Part shown: piece after piece, positions 25,367 through 33,523 of the stretch
Layout: each line of letters opens with the position of its first letter
Position numbering within the stretch: the first letter of the stretch is position 1
Source: Lachnotalea sp041821265
GTDB lineage: Bacteria > Bacillota > Clostridia > Lachnospirales > Lachnospiraceae
DNA length: 64,000 bases
Reading direction: 5' to 3'
NCBI GenBank assembly: GCA_041821265.1
Contig: JBGUEQ010000024.1
Span: forward strand, 6,346-70,345
Program-made: the position numbers and the translations under genes
The notes under the pieces: model-generated
What the model was told of the DNA's origin: nothing
Database searches by the model: none
Seen by the model: the letters and a program-made list of their open reading frames with translations, nothing else

Positions 25367-26215
25367 CTAAAATATATTCATAAGCCATCTCATAGGACTT
25401 ATGATACTAATTTGTTGTAAAACAACAGGCATGTTGTCAATTGCCACAAAGGTTCCTCCTAAAATTGATAATATTATAGCAATGGATGACCCCAAAATAC
25501 CAGCCATTAATTCTGATTTGCTTAATAATGTTATAATAATGCCATATACATTGGAAACGCCTAAAATAAAGATAAAAATTTGTAACAATGCAATAAATGG
25601 CGATGAGAAATTCTGATCAAATATACTCCAAAATGTTAAAATTACAAACACTTGTAGTCCTGTAATAATGAAATTCGATAAAAAACATCCAATCATGTAG
25701 CTACTCTTCTTTCTTCCTGATACTATAAATCTCTCCAGAGCACCCTCCTTTTTATCCTGAATATATTTCATTCCATAAATTGTCGCTATGGTCATATATA
25801 CTGTTAAAAGCATGGATACCATTCGGTGAGTAGCAGATAAATCATTTGTTCCAAATAAATTTTCTTTTGTTATCTCCTGTTTGATTTTTCTTAGAATCTC
25901 TTTCTGTTCTATATCCGTTGAATTTTCTAATAAAACAAAATGATATTTCCCCATAATTTGATCTGTATGAATACTTCTATTATCAGCTAGTTTAAAACTA
26001 ATCCTATCATTTTCAATAAAATTCATCTGTACTTTTTCTAAAAAAGACTGATCTCCCACAATTCCAATTCTAAGTTTCCCCACTCCCGTTCTTACGCTAA
26101 CCGAACCTATCAAAATAAGTAAAACTGGAATGAAAAGCATAATGAGATATGTACTTTTCTTTGCCAGTATCCTATTTAAGTTATTCTTCATAACTAGGTA
26201 ACTCGCCATTTCCAT
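25367..26215 (-). CDS. ABC-2 type exporter permease, possibly C-terminally truncated
   Basis: I choose ATG 26215 (282 residues), just after AAAGGAGG. It has an N-terminal membrane helix (STYLIMLFIPVLLILIGSV), an extracytoplasmic region of about 110 residues, then five hydrophobic segments ending with PMRWLMNIF and the stop. In ABC-2 permeases the SP..W...N... motif is normally followed by a short loop and one more membrane helix; this helix is missing and the downstream DNA does not supply it in any frame I read. The gene may be a truncated allele or a natural short form. It overlaps the preceding permease gene by about 35 bases, a typical exporter operon arrangement. Confidence 0.8.
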   Translation of the reverse strand: MEMASYLVMKNNLNRILAKKSTYLIMLFIPVLLILIGSVSVRTGVGKLRIGIVGDQSFLEKVQMNFIENDRISFKLADNRSIHTDQIMGKYHFVLLENSTDIEQKEILRKIKQEITKENLFGTNDLSATHRMVSMLLTVYMTIATIYGMKYIQDKKEGALERFIVSGRKKSSYMIGCFLSNFIITGLQVFVILTFWSIFDQNFSSPFIALLQIFIFILGVSNVYGIIITLLSKSELMAGILGSSIAIILSILGGTFVAIDNMPVVLQQISIISPMRWLMNIF

Positions 26216-26951
26216 ATTCCTCCTTTTTAAAAAATATAATTGCAATCATAGTAAATATTAATCCAACTATATTAAAAATTCCACATACTATATAAAGAAT
26301 AATACGGTTATCATCAAACATCATCATAAAGATACTTCGATTCGCCCAAGTTAGAGGTGATAAGTCAATCACAAATTGTAGTCCTTTATGTAGAGTACCA
26401 AATCGATAAAAGCAACCAGCCAAAAGTGCAAATAATACTATCGGCACATTTAACAAATTTTTTATTTTCATAAAATTTTTCATTCCTAATCCTATATAAG
26501 TACCAATTGAGGCTATCATAAAGGATATAGAAATGTATAATAAACTAATTGGTAAGAAGTAAGAAATACTCCATACATCCCACACCACTGTACTAAACCC
26601 AAATACGAATAAAGAACAACTAGTAATAACAATGATTTGTGCAATGATTTTTGACACTACAATAATGATTACAGAAACCGGAGCTACCAAAATTCGCTCA
26701 GCCGTATTTGCATAAGCATCATCTTTTCCTCCATAGGCTGCCGTAACAATGGCCATAAACATACTAAAAGGAACCAATACAACTCCATAATATTGGTAAC
26801 TGGTAATGGATTCCTTACTAAACATTTCTTTGCATATAAGCCCCAATAACCAAATCATTATGAGTGGAAAAATTATATTATATCCAACTGAAAAGCCATC
26901 TGTAGTTCTTCGTTTTATATTTGCCCAAAGTATACTTTTAAAAGCTACCAT
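26181..26951 (-). CDS. ABC-2 type exporter permease
   Basis: I choose ATG 26951 (256 residues) after GAGAGGAG; it overlaps the ATPase stop (26954) region. About six membrane segments are seen, with the family loop ERILVAPVSVIIIVVSKIIAQIIVI and SPLTWANRSIFMMM near the C-terminus. It is one of the two membrane subunits of a heteromeric ABC-2 exporter with the ATPase at 26954 and the permease at 25367. The substrate is unknown; exporters of this kind next to a PadR regulator usually handle antibiotics, peptides or cell-envelope-active compounds. Confidence 0.85.
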   Translation of the reverse strand: MVAFKSILWANIKRRTTDGFSVGYNIIFPLIMIWLLGLICKEMFSKESITSYQYYGVVLVPFSMFMAIVTAAYGGKDDAYANTAERILVAPVSVIIIVVSKIIAQIIVITSCSLFVFGFSTVVWDVWSISYFLPISLLYISISFMIASIGTYIGLGMKNFMKIKNLLNVPIVLFALLAGCFYRFGTLHKGLQFVIDLSPLTWANRSIFMMMFDDNRIILYIVCGIFNIVGLIFTMIAIIFFKKEEYGNGELPSYEE

Positions 26952-26953
26952 AA

Positions 26954-27709
26954 CTACTCCTCTCCATCTCTCAATGTGGTTCCTGTTATTTTCAAGAATA
27001 TATCTTCCAAAGATTCGCAACCCACTTTTTCATACCGTTTTTTTAATGCTTCTTTCTCCTCATTTATCTTTAGACGTCCGTCATCTATAATTATAATCCT
27101 GTTACACAAAGCTTCTATTTCCTCCATGTAATGAGAAACATATATAACTGTAGTTCCTCTCTTATTTAAGATTCTTATCGCTTCTAAAATATAATTTCTA
27201 GATTGAGGGTCAATTCCTACTGTTGGTTCATCCAAAATCAAAAGTTTTGGTGAATGTGTTATAGAGCATGCAATATTTAATCTGCGCTTCATACCACCAG
27301 AAAACTTTCCAGGTTTTTCTTTCCTTCGATCCCATAGGGCAACAAACTCTAAGGCTTCTTTTACTCTAAGCTCTAACTCCCTTCCTTTATATCCATATAA
27401 AGAACCAAAAAACTTCACATTGTCATATGCACTTAAATCTCCATAGACGGCAATATCTTGTGGTACAAGTCCCAATTCCTTTTTCATCGTATCTCTACTG
27501 GCATTTATTTGTTTTCCTTGATAATATAGATTTCCTCCATCACATTTTTCAATTCCTGTAATCATACGAATAATGGTACTTTTTCCTGCTCCATTCGGAC
27601 CCAAAAATCCGAGTATTTCACCTGCATTAACTTGAAAGGAAAGACCATTTACTACTTTTTGTGCTCCATAGCTCTTTTGAAATTCACATACTTTTATTAA
27701 CTCATTCAT
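26954..27709 (-). CDS. ABC exporter ATP-binding protein
   Basis: A 251-residue single ABC ATPase: Walker A GPNGAGKSTIIRMI, Q-loop LVPQDIAVYGDLS, signature FSGGMKRRLNIACSI, Walker B LLILDEPTVGIDPQSR and switch His in VSHYMEEIE. The DrrA/CcmA-like class drives ABC-2 permeases in multidrug or lantibiotic-type export. First gene of the exporter operon; a PadR-type operator (27739-27762) lies 30-50 bases before its start. Confidence 0.94.
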   Translation of the reverse strand: MNELIKVCEFQKSYGAQKVVNGLSFQVNAGEILGFLGPNGAGKSTIIRMITGIEKCDGGNLYYQGKQINASRDTMKKELGLVPQDIAVYGDLSAYDNVKFFGSLYGYKGRELELRVKEALEFVALWDRRKEKPGKFSGGMKRRLNIACSITHSPKLLILDEPTVGIDPQSRNYILEAIRILNKRGTTVIYVSHYMEEIEALCNRIIIIDDGRLKINEEKEALKKRYEKVGCESLEDIFLKITGTTLRDGEE

Positions 27710-27738
27710 ATCACATCATCCTTTCCACTTTTAATTAT

Positions 27739-27762
27739 ACAATGTTTGATATCCAACATTGG
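27739..27762. promoter_or_regulatory. Candidate PadR operator in front of the exporter operon
   Basis: ACAATGTTTGATATCCAACATTGG is an imperfect palindrome (centre GATATC) that shares ATATCCAA and CAACATTGG with the much longer palindrome in front of the PadR gene at 28541-28581. Shared half-sites in front of a regulator and its neighbouring operon are the usual sign of a common repressor. Confidence 0.7.
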
Positions 27763-27778
27763 ACATGTTGTTTATATA

Positions 27779-27805
27779 AAAAGAGATTTCTATGGAATCT
27801 CTTTT
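27779..27805 (-). terminator. Intrinsic terminator of the PadR gene
   Basis: A 10-bp stem AAAAGAGATT / AATCTCTTTT with a 7-base loop. It overlaps the stop codon of the PadR gene and is followed on the minus strand by TTTATATAAA. Confidence 0.7.
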
Positions 27806-28523
27806 ATAATTTGTTTTTCATTTCTTCTATAATTTGATTTAACTGCTCAATTGCCTTTTTCGGATCTAATTCCACCGATTGCTTGATTATTTCAATTTGC
27901 TCAAGTTGTTTGGAAAACTTTGTATCATCGCTTCTTTCGTCCATACTATCTGGTTCAAACATTTGAATCATATGTGCCATACTTTTTGCTTCTTCTGTAT
28001 AATCCTCTAAATGCTCTAACAGTTCCTGGTGCCACAATATTTGATCTTCCAATGTGTGAATTGTCATGACAAAAGACAATCGTGTAAGTTTAAGCGCATC
28101 TTCTCCTGCCTTAACGTTCTTCCATACTTCCCAGTATTTTTTCTTATCTTCCAAATCCATAATATGCTTTTTAATTATTGATTCCATATCCTTTTTATCT
28201 AATACCCCTAACATAGGATAAACAACATATTTCAAGGAACCAATCTCTAAAATAGGAGTGGCAAGTTCGGTGCGCATTTCTTCTTGAAGTGCTTGTTTTC
28301 CTGCGTCCGTAATCTCATAAATTTTGCGGACTCTAGAGCCGGTACGCTCTTCTCTTTGTATTATAATATTCTTCTCTTTTTCTAATTTTGTAAGTGCATA
28401 GTAAATGGAACCCGACTGAATCTTTGCCCATTGGTCAAGTCCTGAAATCTGAATAAATCTCTGTATCTCGTATCCATGAGTAGGTTTATTATTTAAATAA
28501 TATAGAATAAGTCCTCGAATCAT
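27804..28523 (-). CDS. PadR-family transcriptional repressor
   Basis: A 239-residue regulator. The N-terminal winged helix (about 1-80) carries ILYYLNNKPTHGYEIQRFI and SGSIYYALTKLEKEKNI, the standard PadR motifs, and the C-terminal Vir_act_alpha-like helical region (about 95-180) gives dimerisation. A C-terminal extension of about 50 charged residues is longer than in most PadR-s2 proteins. A near-perfect palindrome spanning its promoter suggests autorepression; the related site before the ABC exporter suggests it controls that exporter in response to a toxic compound. Confidence 0.93.
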   Translation of the reverse strand: MIRGLILYYLNNKPTHGYEIQRFIQISGLDQWAKIQSGSIYYALTKLEKEKNIIIQREERTGSRVRKIYEITDAGKQALQEEMRTELATPILEIGSLKYVVYPMLGVLDKKDMESIIKKHIMDLEDKKKYWEVWKNVKAGEDALKLTRLSFVMTIHTLEDQILWHQELLEHLEDYTEEAKSMAHMIQMFEPDSMDERSDDTKFSKQLEQIEIIKQSVELDPKKAIEQLNQIIEEMKNKL

Positions 28524-28540
28524 ATTGCCTCCTTGCCAAA

Positions 28541-28581
28541 ATATCCAATGTTGAGTATATTATATACTCAACATTGGATAT
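28541..28581. promoter_or_regulatory. Long palindromic operator upstream of the PadR gene
   Basis: Two perfect 20-base arms (ATATCCAATGTTGAGTATAT and its complement) separated by one T. It sits 18-58 bases upstream of the PadR start codon, where the promoter should be, and shares CCAATGTTG with the site at 27739-27762. The simplest reading is a PadR dimer-of-dimers operator; it could also act as a hairpin terminator for upstream sequence. Confidence 0.75.
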
Positions 28582-28606
28582 TGTCAATAGGCAGTTACAT
28601 CCTAGA

Positions 28607-28834
28607 TTATGTATTATGATTGCTAATTGCTTCTGCAATATCTCTATGGATCTTGATAGTCTCCTGTCCCAATTTTCTACATGTACTTCTACCTACGCCA
28701 AACATCTTTGCTAATTCAAATTCATTTGGCAATTTCGTTCCAACTTCAATCTTATTATCCATAATATAGCTTAATACGTTATCTTCAATCTGATTTGTAA
28801 GGGAAATATTTTCAAAATTTTCAAATTGATACAT
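28607..28834 (-). pseudogene. GntR/FadR-type regulator with internal deletion
   Basis: A 75-codon frame whose first ~50 residues are a complete GntR winged helix (IGTKLPNEFELAKMFGVGRST class: VGTKLPNEFELAKMFGVGRS). Directly after GRST, where the family continues with the second half of the wing and a 150-residue FCD ligand domain, the frame jumps to CRKLGQETIKIHRDIAEAIS, which resembles the very end of an FCD domain. An in-frame internal deletion of roughly 140 codons would explain it. It is probably non-functional, although a DNA-binding stub could still be made. Confidence 0.7.
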
Positions 28835-28917
28835 TACTATCTCCCTATATATAAATTTATTTCGGCATTTGTAAATGTATTGTCAATCATTCTATTTTCT
28901 TTTCCTTCAATAGAAAT

Positions 28918-28979
28918 AGTAAAAGTTGCTATTCACCACTTTGTACACACTAGTAGTTGGGTGAATAGTAACTTTTACT
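28918..28979. repeat. Long inverted repeat
   Basis: Arms of 20 bases (AGTAAAAGTTGCTATTCACC at 28918-28937 and its complement, one mismatch, at 28960-28979) around a 22-base loop. It lies between two pseudogenes on the minus strand and could be a terminator, an old transposon end or a small non-autonomous element. The CTATTCA core recalls the head of repeat family A. Confidence 0.65.
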
Positions 28980-29094
28980 AACGATTCCATATCTAATATG
29001 CCAAAATCAAAACTATGCATAGCAAAATATTTAATTATATTTACCGATTACATGCAGATTACCATTATTATATATAAAATGCAATATTATTATA

Positions 29095-29891
29095 TTAGAA
29101 AGCATTATCAACTTCTTCAATAACTGGTTCACCTACAAAATCTTTGTTCTGTGCTGAATCCGTACTCACCACTGTCCCTTTACTCTCCACCATTTCTTTT
29201 TCGTGGGAATCAAATGAAACACCTAATTTTTCCATAGTAATGAATTTTAGTAATGTATCCATAATGGTACTGTTGTTTCCATTATCATTACTTCCACTCG
29301 AACCCATATTAACCATCGTTTTAGGTACAATATCCACTTTGGAATTCTTAATTGCATCCGATAATTTGTCTCTCATCTCCTCCACTGCTCTTTCACGAAT
29401 AGCACTTCTCTCTTGAATCAGTTCAATCAAAGTCTTTGTCTGTGCCACATCTTTAAAATATGCACTTACCAATGGATCAAGTGACTGATTTACCAACATA
29501 TTGATATCGCTGAATCACCCATGGTGCCTGCTTGTAATCAATATGCATAACTACTGATAATGGAAGGGATGGTTCAAAAGCATCCTTCGTAATAATATCA
29601 ACTTCCGTCAAGTTTTCATCGTACTTATGACTTCCGATTTCCCTGGATCTTGAAAGCTTGCGTGTTCTTCACCTACACTAAAGGCAATGATTTCACCCTC
29701 CTGCAAGGAAATACCATCATGAACCGTAACAATACCCATATTATCACAACTATGTTCACCGTCTCCACCCCCCATGATAACAACCGGGCTGAATGCATTT
29801 CGACTAAGTAGCGTTTGTTGCATACTGACAATTTATTTTCTTCATCATAATTAAAAGTTAAGATTGTTGTTAAAATCGTAATAATTTCCAT
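29095..29891 (-). pseudogene. SPFH/band-7 (flotillin-like) domain protein, frameshifted
   Basis: The C-terminal part (29095-29499) reads LVNQSLDPLVSAYFKDVAQT and TLIELIQERSAIRERAVEEM, clear SPFH-family sequence. Upstream in another frame (about 29497-29638) the same protein continues backwards as NLTEVDIITKDAFEPSLPLS and MHIDYKQAPWVIQRY. Further upstream a third frame (29608-29823) has NMGIVTVHDGISLQEGEIIA and FSVGEEHASFQDPG. The pieces join at two or more frameshifts (near 29500 and near 29630), so the gene is broken. No intact N-terminus or good ribosome site was found. SPFH proteins organise membrane domains; this copy should be inactive. Confidence 0.75.
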
Positions 29892-29967
29892 TTGGGCTAT
29901 CTACATCTTAAGATATATTTTTACATGTATCCTTACGCAAAGGGGGTATTTCCCACACCAAATTTAT

Positions 29968-30642
29968 CTACTTTACAACCCCGCCATGGAAATAACACTC
30001 ATATATTCTTTCTTCACCATAAAATATTTCTTCATATCCTTGATACCAAATAAACTCGCCTTCCACCTTACAATGATAACTATAATCTCCTTTTTTATAA
30101 ATAGCTGGACCTCTGTATGGACTTTCTTTTGGGACATGTGATAATACCTCTTTTAAAAAGTCTCCACTAAAATTATCCCCGATTACTCTTCCAGAATAGT
30201 TCATGCACCAAAACGGAATTTCATGATGCCAAATTGCTTCTTCACCAGTGAAGCATTGTCCTCCAAGATATGTATCATAATAATAAAAATCTTTTTCTTT
30301 ATATTCTAAATCATGAGATGCTACTCGAGAAGGTTCTGATTCCAATCCATGTCCTGCATAAGTCAAACGCTTTGCTTGTAGTAAAAAATTGATTGCCATC
30401 TTAATATCTACACCATAGTAGTTTGTAAGTCTCGTATTACATGCATCATCTTCTTTTACAATTCGATCAATTGTAACCCCATACAATTCGCTTAATTGAA
30501 TTATATTTATAAGTTCAGGTATCGTTTGCTCCGTTTCCCATTTGCCAATCGTTTGTCTAGAAACTCCCAACTTATCAGCTAGCTGCTCTTGAGAAAGACT
30601 ATTTTTCTTTCGTAACATCTGTAACTTTTCATTTAATTTCAT
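29968..30642 (-). CDS. XRE-type regulator with DUF5680 domain
   Basis: A 224-residue protein. Residues about 1-62 form a classical HTH_3/XRE domain (SLSQEQLADKLGVSRQTIGKWE, ELYGVTIDRIV). Residues about 85-220 match DUF5680: FLLQAKRLTYAGHGLE, SHDLEYKEKDFYYYDTYLGG, FTGEEAIWHHEIPFWCMNYSG and a C-terminal FHGGVVK. The C-terminal domain also occurs as a separate protein in Firmicutes; its function is unknown. No partner gene is obvious. It is intact despite lying among pseudogenes. Confidence 0.85.
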   Translation of the reverse strand: MKLNEKLQMLRKKNSLSQEQLADKLGVSRQTIGKWETEQTIPELINIIQLSELYGVTIDRIVKEDDACNTRLTNYYGVDIKMAINFLLQAKRLTYAGHGLESEPSRVASHDLEYKEKDFYYYDTYLGGQCFTGEEAIWHHEIPFWCMNYSGRVIGDNFSGDFLKEVLSHVPKESPYRGPAIYKKGDYSYHCKVEGEFIWYQGYEEIFYGEERIYECYFHGGVVK

Positions 30643-30931
30643 TATGTATCACCTCAAACAATATTATAATATACAATTGTATTTGTATCTACCACGTATA
30701 CCTGACAAAAATGCAAATTCTAAGTAACAAAAATGTTCAAAACACAACATTGGCATTCTCAATACTTGGGCTCTTAAAACAAAAACTACCATTGATGATC
30801 TTCTAGTACTCAACATTAAAAAATATCTTTTTCCAATTGCATATTTTTCGGCTTTTTATCTGAATACAAAAATTCTATATCTAAATGTAGTACTTACCAA
30901 ATTTATTGACATTGCTGTTGTTGCTTTTATT

Positions 30932-31717
30932 ATGGTTATTGGCGCACTCCTTGTTTCATCATTTGCCATCTTTGCTCTAAGCAAGTATTGGGAAAGGAAA
31001 TTCAAAGATTCTAAAAACGAAGTTGCTTATAAATGGATATTTTTAATATTAAAGTCCTTAATCTGGGGGATTGCCGTACTTCTCTTTTTTGATAACATTG
31101 GAGTTGAAATAAATTCCTTGATTACCGGACTTGGGATTGGAGGCTTAGCGATTGCTTTTGCTTCTCAAACTATTCTGGAAGACATTTTCTGCTACTTCAC
31201 AATCTTCTTTGACCGACCATTTGAAATCGATGATTTTATTGTCGCTGGTGAACAGATGGGAATAGTGGAGCATATTGGTGTAAAAACAACTCGTTTACGT
31301 GCTTTATCTGGTGAGCAACTTATATTTTCTAATACTGATTTGACAAGTTCACGCATCCAAAATTATAAAACAATGGAACAACGCAGGGTTTTATTTACGC
31401 TTGGGGTTAAATATGACACAACCTATGATAAACTAAAGGAAATCCCAAAGCTACTCAAAGAAATCATTGAAAATGTAAATGATACTGCTTTTTCTCGAAC
31501 TCATTTTATCGCATATGCAGAATATAGCCTGAATTTTGAAGTAGCTTATTATGTATTAACTGGTGACTATGATAAATACATGGATATCCACCAAGAGGTG
31601 AATTTACAAATAAAAAAAGTCTTTGAGCAACAACAAATTGAATTTGCATTCCCAACACAAACACTTCAGCTACAAAACGCTTCACATATAAACACCCCAG
31701 AAAGCAGGAACTTTTAA
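30932..31717 (+). CDS. MscS-type mechanosensitive channel, 5'-truncated
   Basis: From ATG 30932 there are 261 residues with two membrane helices, the pore helix LGIGGLAIAFASQTILEDIF and the beta domain (FFDRPFEIDDFIVAGEQMGI, VKTTRLRALSGEQLIFSN), then the C-terminal alpha/beta vestibule. The same frame stays open upstream to 30728 and there reads LKTKTTIDDLLV and KKYLFPIAYFSAFYL, which is authentic MscS-family sequence, but it contains no usable start codon with a ribosome site. The natural N-terminus, including a membrane helix, appears to be missing. Either a shortened channel is made from 30932 or the gene is a 5'-truncated pseudogene. Confidence 0.7.
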   Translation: MVIGALLVSSFAIFALSKYWERKFKDSKNEVAYKWIFLILKSLIWGIAVLLFFDNIGVEINSLITGLGIGGLAIAFASQTILEDIFCYFTIFFDRPFEIDDFIVAGEQMGIVEHIGVKTTRLRALSGEQLIFSNTDLTSSRIQNYKTMEQRRVLFTLGVKYDTTYDKLKEIPKLLKEIIENVNDTAFSRTHFIAYAEYSLNFEVAYYVLTGDYDKYMDIHQEVNLQIKKVFEQQQIEFAFPTQTLQLQNASHINTPESRNF

Positions 31718-31795
31718 TATGTTCTTCTATCTTTCTAGGGTATGGATCTATTATTTATATGTGACTATTCAGTACTTTCAAAGTTACATTTAATA

Positions 31796-33508
31796 TTAAG
31801 ATTCATTACCCAAAACTATTGTTTCATAAGGCTTTAATATGATTTTTTTATTCTGTATCCCATTGATATTTTCCTTTTGATAGTTTCCAATGATTGTTTT
31901 TTGAAATTCTTCATAAGAATCCATTCTTAGTTCTATATTTCTTGAGCTGAAATTATTTAATACTAGCAATTTTTTGCTTTCTGATTCTTTATTTTCATAC
32001 TCTTTACTTTGCGATACATTCTTATCCTGTTTTTGCTTATCATAGCGGATATATCCAATCACTTCTACATCTTCTAAATCCAGAAAACGGATATTTCCCT
32101 CAGCAATCAGTTTGTTTTCTTTTCTTAATTGAATGAGCTTTTTATAATATGCTAATATAGAGTCAGAATCTTGCTCTTCTGTCTGCACATTTGCTTGTTT
32201 TCCTTGTAATGGCATTGGAATCCAAGGCATTACATTTGAAAACCCAGCGAATTCACTGTTGTTCCATTGCATTGCGGTTCTGCCATTATCGCGAGAACGT
32301 TCAGTAAGAACTTCCAAAGCTTCCTTATCCGTTTTACCTTGATTTCGTAATATACTATAATAATTTTCACTTTCCACATCTCTATAATCTTCAATCTTTT
32401 TGTAATATGGATTCATCATGCCAATTTCTTCACCCTGATAAATGTAGGGAGTTCCACGAAGCATATGGATACAGGTTGCTAGCATCTTTGCAGATTCTTT
32501 CCAATACACCTTGTCATCTCCAAATCTAGAGACTATTCTAGGCTGATCATGATTGCACCAAAATACTGCGTTCCAACCATTATGTTGCTGCATTCCAATC
32601 TGCCATTCCTCTAAGATTTTTCTCAATTCTTGTATATCTGGTTTTTTTAATTTCCATTTATCCCCCTCCAGATAATCGACTTTTAAGTGATGAAAATTAA
32701 AACACATGGACAGTTCTTTTTCCTCTGGATTAGAATAATGCGTACAATTTTCTAACGTAGTGGAGGACATCTCACCTACCGTCACCATATCTGCAATATC
32801 GGTATCATGAACCAACTCTTTTAAATATCCGTGAACTTCTTCCCTATCTGTGTAAAATCGTCTTCCATCACCAACAAGATCATCTTCCATTTTGTCAGGT
32901 TTTGAAATCAGATTCACTACATCAAATCGAAACCCTTGAATACCTTTATCTTTCCAGAACAAAATAACATTTTTCAGTTCTTCCCTGACTAGAGGATTCT
33001 TCCAATTTAAATCAGCCTGAGTCTCATCAAATAAATGCAGGTACCATTTTTTGAGAGTAGGTACATACTTCCACGCTGGACCACCAAATTTGGATACCCA
33101 GTTCGTTGGAATTTGACTAGGTATTCCGTCTCTAAATATATAATAATCCTGATATTTCTCTTCACCTTGCAACGCTCTTTGAAACCAGGAATGATTCGTA
33201 GAAGTATGATTGAATACCATATCTAACATAATTCCTATCCCACGTTTTTTAGCCTCTTTAATTAATTCCTCTACATCTTCCATTGTTCCAAATCTCGCAT
33301 CTACTTGATAATAGTCTGCAACATCATATCCATTATCTTTTTGTGGAGAAATAAAAAAAGGTGTCGTCCATATGTAGCTAATTCCAAGTTCTTTTAAATA
33401 ATCTAGTTTTTCTGTAATTCCTCTTAAATCTCCAACTCCATCTCCATCCCAATCACGAAATGATCTTGGATAAATTTGATAAACTACTTTATCTTTAAAA
33501 TCTAACAA
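31796..33508 (-). CDS. treC: Trehalose-6-phosphate hydrolase (GH13)
   Basis: A 570-residue cytoplasmic GH13 enzyme of the oligo-1,6-glucosidase/TreC subgroup that splits trehalose 6-phosphate into glucose and glucose 6-phosphate. Catalytic elements: MVFNHTSTNHSWF, nucleophile Asp in GFRFDVVNLI, acid/base Glu in VGEMSS and transition-state Asp in WCNHDQPRIVSRFGDD. The C-terminal beta domain begins near 480. The specificity is inferred from position directly downstream (15 bases) of a trehalose-type PTS gene and near TreR; by sequence alone an alpha-glucosidase or dextran glucosidase is possible. Confidence 0.9.
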   Translation of the reverse strand: MLDFKDKVVYQIYPRSFRDWDGDGVGDLRGITEKLDYLKELGISYIWTTPFFISPQKDNGYDVADYYQVDARFGTMEDVEELIKEAKKRGIGIMLDMVFNHTSTNHSWFQRALQGEEKYQDYYIFRDGIPSQIPTNWVSKFGGPAWKYVPTLKKWYLHLFDETQADLNWKNPLVREELKNVILFWKDKGIQGFRFDVVNLISKPDKMEDDLVGDGRRFYTDREEVHGYLKELVHDTDIADMVTVGEMSSTTLENCTHYSNPEEKELSMCFNFHHLKVDYLEGDKWKLKKPDIQELRKILEEWQIGMQQHNGWNAVFWCNHDQPRIVSRFGDDKVYWKESAKMLATCIHMLRGTPYIYQGEEIGMMNPYYKKIEDYRDVESENYYSILRNQGKTDKEALEVLTERSRDNGRTAMQWNNSEFAGFSNVMPWIPMPLQGKQANVQTEEQDSDSILAYYKKLIQLRKENKLIAEGNIRFLDLEDVEVIGYIRYDKQKQDKNVSQSKEYENKESESKKLLVLNNFSSRNIELRMDSYEEFQKTIIGNYQKENINGIQNKKIILKPYETIVLGNES

Positions 33509-33523
33509 TATAGTCCTCCCGTC

